DNA of 64,000 nucleotides from Methanoregula formicica SMSP (GTDB taxonomy: Archaea > Halobacteriota > Methanomicrobia > Methanomicrobiales > Methanospirillaceae), in the NCBI RefSeq assembly GCF_000327485.1, contig NC_019943.1, positions 868,001 through 932,000 on the forward strand, given 5' to 3'. The notes beneath the pieces were generated by a model. It was not told the origin of the DNA and made no database searches. It worked only from the letters and a program-made list of their open reading frames with translations. This document shows, piece by piece, positions 59,885-64,000 of this stretch (within the stretch, counting starts at the first letter, position 1; every line of letters starts with the position of its first letter). Made by a program: the position numbers and the translations under genes.

Positions 59885-60394
59885 GTGGTGGATGTTGTGC
59901 TGATTGGGATTATGTCCGATACCCATGACGAGATCGAACGGACAACGCGAGCCGTTGCCCTGTTCAACCGCGAGGGCGTGGGGCATGTGCTGCATGCCGG
60001 CGATTTCGTCTCGCCGTTCATGCGGGAGCCGCTCCGGGAACTCAAATCGCCGCTTACCGGGGTGTTTGGCAACAATGATGGCGACCGTTCGCTGATCGCA
60101 GAGAAGTTTTCGTCTGTGCCCGGGCTTACTATTGCCGGGACATTTGCACGGCTCGAGGCAGGCGGGATGCGGATCGGACTCCTGCACGGTAATGACCGCG
60201 TCCTCTTCGAGACGCTTGCAGGGTGCGGGAATCTTGACCTGCTCGTGTACGGCCATACTCACAAGCCCGAAGTCCGGAGAACCGGCTCCCTGCTCATCGT
60301 CAACCCCGGCGAAGTGTACGGGCACCTGACCGGGAAGAGCACGGTAGCGATCGTGGACACGGAGAAGCGGGTCGCAGAGATCGTGGAATTGTAA
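59885..60394 (+). CDS. YfcE/MJ0936-type metallophosphoesterase
   Basis: 169 residues with the calcineurin-like metal motifs in order: GIMSDTHDE, LHAGDFVS, FGNNDGDRS, GLLHGNDR and VYGHTHKPEV. Members are Mn/Ni-dependent phosphodiesterases whose natural substrate is not settled. The start GTG at 59885 places the first strand and DTH motif as in relatives; the in-frame ATG at 59912 would delete that strand. Confidence 0.88.
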   Translation: MVDVVLIGIMSDTHDEIERTTRAVALFNREGVGHVLHAGDFVSPFMREPLRELKSPLTGVFGNNDGDRSLIAEKFSSVPGLTIAGTFARLEAGGMRIGLLHGNDRVLFETLAGCGNLDLLVYGHTHKPEVRRTGSLLIVNPGEVYGHLTGKSTVAIVDTEKRVAEIVEL

Positions 60395-60678
60395 GAATCC
60401 CGGGCCTGTTCATACCCGCGGTTTTGGCCTGGCCATCACGATTTCTTCGTTTTTCCTTGTGCCGGTATTCTGTTGCACGCGCACCGGCTGGGTCTTCTCA
60501 CAGTATTGAAAAATTTGCCGGGAATAGAGAAATTGTGGTCCTTTCAAACGATTTTTTTAGAGATTCTGATATTGTGAGATTTCTCTCAATCAGATATATT
60601 TATATATAAATCTGGTTAAATGAGGGAAACCTTTAGGGTACCCTGCATTCTATTCATCACTTGTCGTTACTGAAGAAG
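60395..60678 (+). promoter_or_regulatory. archaellin promoter region
   Basis: ATATATTTATATATAAA (60594-60610) is a strong TATA region about 70-85 bases before the archaellin start. No gene is seen in the spacer. Confidence 0.55.
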
Positions 60679-61308
60679 ATGAGAAGGATGAAACAATTTT
60701 CTGCAGATGATGCGTTCACCGGCCTTGAGGCGGCTATCGTCCTGATTGCTTTTGTCGTTGTTGCCGCGGTGTTCTCGTATGTATTGCTTGGTGCAGGGTT
60801 CTACACCACCCAGACAGCACAGGAGACCGTGCATAACGGGGTTGTCCAGGCAAGTTCAAGCCTTGAGATCGTCGGAGATATCATGGCGATAGCGGAGGGG
60901 GCTGATCCGGCACGGCTTTCCTACATCAATACCTCGGTTGCCCTTACTGCCGGAGGCACTCCTATGGATCTTACCCAGATGGTCATATCATGCTCTGACA
61001 GCAATGGCGGCAGGAATCCCAGCATTGCCAACAACACCGACGTAAATTCCTGCGCTGATGTGTTTACCAATGCGGCTACGGTGGAAGATATGAGGTGGTG
61101 TGTTTCCGCGAAGTTCAACGATTTGAACCCCGAGTCTCCGAACAACCTGCTCGAGCCCAACGAGATCTGGATCCTCTCCATCGGTATGCCCCCGACGGCA
61201 ACGCCGAATACCAAAGGAACAATCAACCTGCAGCCGGCAGTTGGTGCCGTTGTTCCCCTTTCAAGAACGCTGCCCGGCGCTTTCACAAAGGTTCAGGCAA
61301 TTCATTAG
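60679..61308 (+). CDS. archaellin (archaeal flagellin)
   Basis: 209 residues. The leader MRRMKQFSADDAFTG is followed by LEAAIVLIAFVVVAAVFSYVLLGAGF, the archaellin signal that is cut by the preflagellin peptidase and packs into the filament core. The exposed domain has NxT/S sequons and two or three cysteines. The ATG at 60679 is chosen; TTG at 60661 (six more residues) and ATG at 60688 are alternatives. No other archaellum genes (arlC-J) are in the window, so the gene is isolated and must be assembled by machinery elsewhere. Confidence 0.85.
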   Translation: MRRMKQFSADDAFTGLEAAIVLIAFVVVAAVFSYVLLGAGFYTTQTAQETVHNGVVQASSSLEIVGDIMAIAEGADPARLSYINTSVALTAGGTPMDLTQMVISCSDSNGGRNPSIANNTDVNSCADVFTNAATVEDMRWCVSAKFNDLNPESPNNLLEPNEIWILSIGMPPTATPNTKGTINLQPAVGAVVPLSRTLPGAFTKVQAIH

Positions 61309-61416
61309 TCTCCCTCATTTTTCTTTTGGCAATGCGCAACCCGCAACAGGATCATCACTTCGTTTCTGACCCGACCAGGCATACCTTAAAGAGATCGGAC
61401 ACAGTCAGTTTCCTGT

Positions 61417-61785
61417 ATGCAAACGATCTCTCTCGTCTGCATGCTGCTCATCAGTGCTCTCCTCGCCTCAGGATGCACCATGTTGCCGGGCTACCACATC
61501 ATCAGTGATACGCCCGATCCCGTCATCGGCCAGTGGATCAGTGGCGAACCTCCTCAGTCAGAGATGCATATCGTCTTTTACGAGAACCGTTCCTATCTCA
61601 CGCAGAATTATTTCCTCAACCGCGGTGCGATCACTGAATATGGGACATGGACAAAAATTGAGCGGGGCTTCTATTCCGCACAATCGACTAGCGGCGGGAT
61701 CACCAACTGGACATATGATGCGTTCAGTGATTCGGTCTATATCCGGGATATCCCGCAGCAGAGATATTTCCGGTACCGCGGCTGA
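61417..61785 (+). CDS. small lipoprotein, unknown function
   Basis: 122 residues. Signal peptide with lipobox LLASGC (Cys at about 20), then a single beta-rich domain with IGQWISGEPP, MHIVFYENRSYLTQNYF, YGTWTKIERGFY and DIPQQRYFRYRG. The pattern resembles lipocalin-like stress-type domains (G-x-W start, repeated strands), but no family is assigned. Monocistronic. Confidence 0.7.
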   Translation: MQTISLVCMLLISALLASGCTMLPGYHIISDTPDPVIGQWISGEPPQSEMHIVFYENRSYLTQNYFLNRGAITEYGTWTKIERGFYSAQSTSGGITNWTYDAFSDSVYIRDIPQQRYFRYRG

Positions 61786-61851
61786 AACACAAAGCCTGCC
61801 GGCAATAGTTCATCATCGGACTCTTGTCCGTTCACCAGTCAGGACGGTCTC

Positions 61852-63834
61852 TTACTTTTCTGCCCGGATCGGCATGATCACGGTGGTGATGCCGCTGTAC
61901 TGCAGCCGGCGCTGGATGGCAAACGCCGTCTCGTTGTGCAGGTACTTGTGGAACGGGTTCTCATGCCGGAACACCAGTTGCCCGGTAAAGAACGTGGAAT
62001 TCTGGAACTCCCGTGCAATCTCCCGGCAGACCGGTACGGCTGTATCCACGACATCGGTGCCAATATCCATGCGGTAGTCCGCGGAAAAACCCATCTCCCG
62101 TGCCAGGTCGACATATTTTTCCAGCCCTTTCTTCGTCGATTCCGAGAGCGCCTTCAGTTCCGCTGCTCCCTTGAACGTGCCGGAGTCGACAACCGCGATC
62201 GAGACGAAGATGAAGTTCTCGTAGATCCCCGGGAAGTTCTTGATCACGGAGTAAAAGGTATTGACACCAAAGCCGTGGAAACCGGTAACCAGCTGGACTG
62301 CGGTCATCTTATGGGGATTTACCGGATCGATGTTCTTCGTGCCGGCCACGGGCATGACATCAAGCAGGGAATCCAGTTTCCGCAGGCCCCGCGTGACCTT
62401 CTGGTAATGCCGGTGGATCAGGAAACAGAGCCCGACAAGGGCCGATGTCAGGAAGATCGTGAGCCAGCCCCCCTCGCCCAGCTTCTCGAAGATGGTGATG
62501 GTGAGGATCGTACTGCAGAGCACGAGCCCGATGAGGTGGATCGGGATATGCTGTTTCCAGTCTTTCTCGGTTACCCGGTTCTTGTAGAAGAACCGGGACA
62601 TGCCGTACTCGGAGATGGAGAAGGTGAGGAAGACGTTGATGGCATACATGGTGATCAGGATCATAACAGAACCATGCGTGAAAAGCATGAGAAGGAGCGC
62701 CGCGCCACCCATCAGGAGGATGCCGTTTGTCATCGTGAGGCGCTCCGAGAGCAGCGCAAAGGAGCGGGGGAGCCAGGAGTCGATGGCCATGTTTGCCATG
62801 ACCCGCGGCCCGTCGATGAACCCCGTCTGGGCGGCCACGCAGAGCAGGGCGGCTTCTGAAAAAATGGTAATCAGGGCGAGAAGGCCCCCGAGAGGCCAGC
62901 CGGCAAACACGCTGCCGGCAAGGACCGCGTTCAGTGTCTGCCCCGCCACCGGCCGTATGTCCCAGAGGAGGTAGCAGGCAAAGAGTCCTGCGGAGAGGGC
63001 CGTCAGTGAGAGTGCCATGTACAGCATTGTCCGCTTGCCGGTCTTCACCCGGGGCTCGCGCATGATCTGCATCCCGTTTGCCACTGCCTCGATCCCGGTA
63101 TAGGTTCCGCCGCCGAGCGAGTAGGCCCTGAAGAAGACTGCCAGGATCCCGACCAGGCCGATGGCAGCGAGGTCGCGGGAGAAGCCGGACTGGATCGTCG
63201 CGGCAACCGGGACGATCTGCGGGGCGTGGGCGAGGAGGCCGTACCCGAGCAGAATGGCGTGGGCTGCGATGAATACGAGGAAGATCGGGGCAAGAATGAG
63301 AACGGATTCCCGGACACCCCGCAAATTGATGACGATCAGGATGAGGATAAGGAGGCAGGCGAACGGGAGCTTCCAGGGCTGCCACGACAACGGCAGGAAC
63401 GAGAAGACGGCCTCCCCGCAGGCGGCAATCGAAACCGTGATGGTCAGCATGTAGTCAATGAGAAGGGCGCTGCCGGAAACGACTCCCGCCCGTTCGCTGA
63501 TGGTGTGGGTAGCAACGATATAGCCACCGCCGCCACCCGGGAAATGCTCGATGATGCGGGTGTAGGCATACGAGATGATGAAGACCGTCAGTGCGGTTCC
63601 GATTGCAAGAAAAACAGCAAGATAGGTGTAGGGTCCAAGGGCGATGAACGCTTCAGGTGGACCGTAGGACGATGAAGAGACCCCGTCGGCCCCAAGGCCT
63701 ATCCAGGCAAGGAGGGGGAAGAGCGCGATCTTATGGAAGAGTGAAGGGTCTTCGATATTTTTCCTGGCGCCGATGATGGTTCGCCGGGCGCCGCTCCTGA
63801 TATCTTCCCAGTTCCATGAGTCACGGGATCCCAC
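61852..63834 (-). CDS. APC-family permease with C-terminal cytoplasmic domain
   Basis: 660 residues. Residues about 35-470 form 12 predicted helices of the amino acid-polyamine-organocation fold, with GADGVSSSSYGPPEAF in helix 1 and GGGGGYIVATHTISERAG in helix 3. The last about 170 residues are soluble and contain GFHGFGVNTFYSVIKNFPGIYENFIFVSIAVVDS. This layout is close to KimA-type potassium or APC amino acid transporters with a regulatory tail; the substrate is not resolved. The start at 63834 is the first codon giving the MGSRDSWNWEDIRSG leader. Confidence 0.85.
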   Translation of the reverse strand: MGSRDSWNWEDIRSGARRTIIGARKNIEDPSLFHKIALFPLLAWIGLGADGVSSSSYGPPEAFIALGPYTYLAVFLAIGTALTVFIISYAYTRIIEHFPGGGGGYIVATHTISERAGVVSGSALLIDYMLTITVSIAACGEAVFSFLPLSWQPWKLPFACLLILILIVINLRGVRESVLILAPIFLVFIAAHAILLGYGLLAHAPQIVPVAATIQSGFSRDLAAIGLVGILAVFFRAYSLGGGTYTGIEAVANGMQIMREPRVKTGKRTMLYMALSLTALSAGLFACYLLWDIRPVAGQTLNAVLAGSVFAGWPLGGLLALITIFSEAALLCVAAQTGFIDGPRVMANMAIDSWLPRSFALLSERLTMTNGILLMGGAALLLMLFTHGSVMILITMYAINVFLTFSISEYGMSRFFYKNRVTEKDWKQHIPIHLIGLVLCSTILTITIFEKLGEGGWLTIFLTSALVGLCFLIHRHYQKVTRGLRKLDSLLDVMPVAGTKNIDPVNPHKMTAVQLVTGFHGFGVNTFYSVIKNFPGIYENFIFVSIAVVDSGTFKGAAELKALSESTKKGLEKYVDLAREMGFSADYRMDIGTDVVDTAVPVCREIAREFQNSTFFTGQLVFRHENPFHKYLHNETAFAIQRRLQYSGITTVIMPIRAEK

Positions 63835-64000
63835 GGTATCTTCTTCCGGCAGCTGGCCGGGCCGTGATCAGATAACGGCAGGGCCATTCTGCACGATCCT
63901 TGCTGGTTGTACGGCTGTGGTCTATGCACTCAGGACTCAGATATCTGCACCCGGCTTAATTCGTTTCTGGTTTTGTTGTGGCAGCCGGGAGGGTATGTTC
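63835..64000. other. window end, no gene seen
   Basis: About 165 bases upstream of the permease gene with no supported gene; probably its promoter region. Confidence 0.4.

Noticed and set aside
1-64000. tRNA, rRNA, CRISPR array, insertion-sequence transposase, prophage
   Set aside because: None seen by eye: no cloverleaf-like sequence with CCA region, no regularly spaced direct repeats, and no transposase, integrase or capsid-like product. A tRNAscan or CRISPR finder run would be decisive.

Overview
The window reads as chromosome of a methanogenic archaeon, most likely order Methanomicrobiales (a Methanoregula- or Methanosphaerula-like organism). This is inferred from family content, not from a database match. 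The indicators are a CbiZ amidohydrolase, an FmdE-type protein, NikR regulators, an archaellin with the DAFTGLEAAIVLIAF-type N terminus, many archaeal type IV pilins, AT-rich TATA boxes close to start codons, and no bacterial -35/-10 pattern. No rRNA, tRNA or CRISPR array was recognised.

Layout. 0-1 kb: the end of a pilin gene and a small membrane protein. 1-15 kb: a metal-chelatase/transport island with ChlI-type and ChlI-ChlD-type ATPases, a BtuCD/FecCD importer, an ABC-2 transporter whose operon ends in a metal-chelate binding lipoprotein, a second ABC-2 transporter, and a CobN-type large chelatase subunit. 15.3-20.3 kb: an AT-rich locus of three degenerating tandem cassettes (P-loop protein, MGSPPPS Ig-like protein, membrane-anchored protein) that ends beside a truncated signal-peptide gene. 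20.5-25.7 kb: an isochorismatase-family hydrolase and four tandem substrate-binding lipoproteins. 26-31.6 kb: two pilins divergent from a pilus assembly ATPase and its membrane platform. 31.7-39.5 kb: NikR, two extracellular proteins, a winged-helix regulator, an orphan NikR C-terminal domain, two more pilins and a small unknown protein. 39.6-46.1 kb: an overlapping corrinoid uptake and remodelling operon (BtuC, BtuD, a TIM barrel resembling CbiR, BtuF, CbiA/CfbB, CbiZ). 46.1-49.6 kb: repeat-rich DNA with small unknown genes. 49.7-54.4 kb: a third BtuFCD-type importer with a His-rich FmdE-like protein, TrmO and a second NikR. 54.5-58.9 kb: an aminotransferase divergent from cbiMNQO. 59-64 kb: small enzymes, an archaellin, a lipoprotein and an APC-family permease.

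How it fits together. Much of the window concerns Ni, Co and tetrapyrrole traffic: three BtuCD-type importers, seven cognate-type binding proteins, one ECF Co/Ni transporter, two NikR regulators, chelatase subunits, and corrinoid remodelling enzymes. These fit the high Ni (F430, hydrogenases) and Co (corrinoid methyltransferases) demand of a methanogen. The second theme is the cell surface: five pilins, their assembly ATPase and platform, an archaellin, a PEGA/transglutaminase-like protein and the cassette locus. The most novel-looking items are the triplicated cassette locus, the chelatase plus ABC-2 plus binding-protein island, the orphan NikR domain that has lost nickel ligands, and a palindrome recurring in front of four transcription units.
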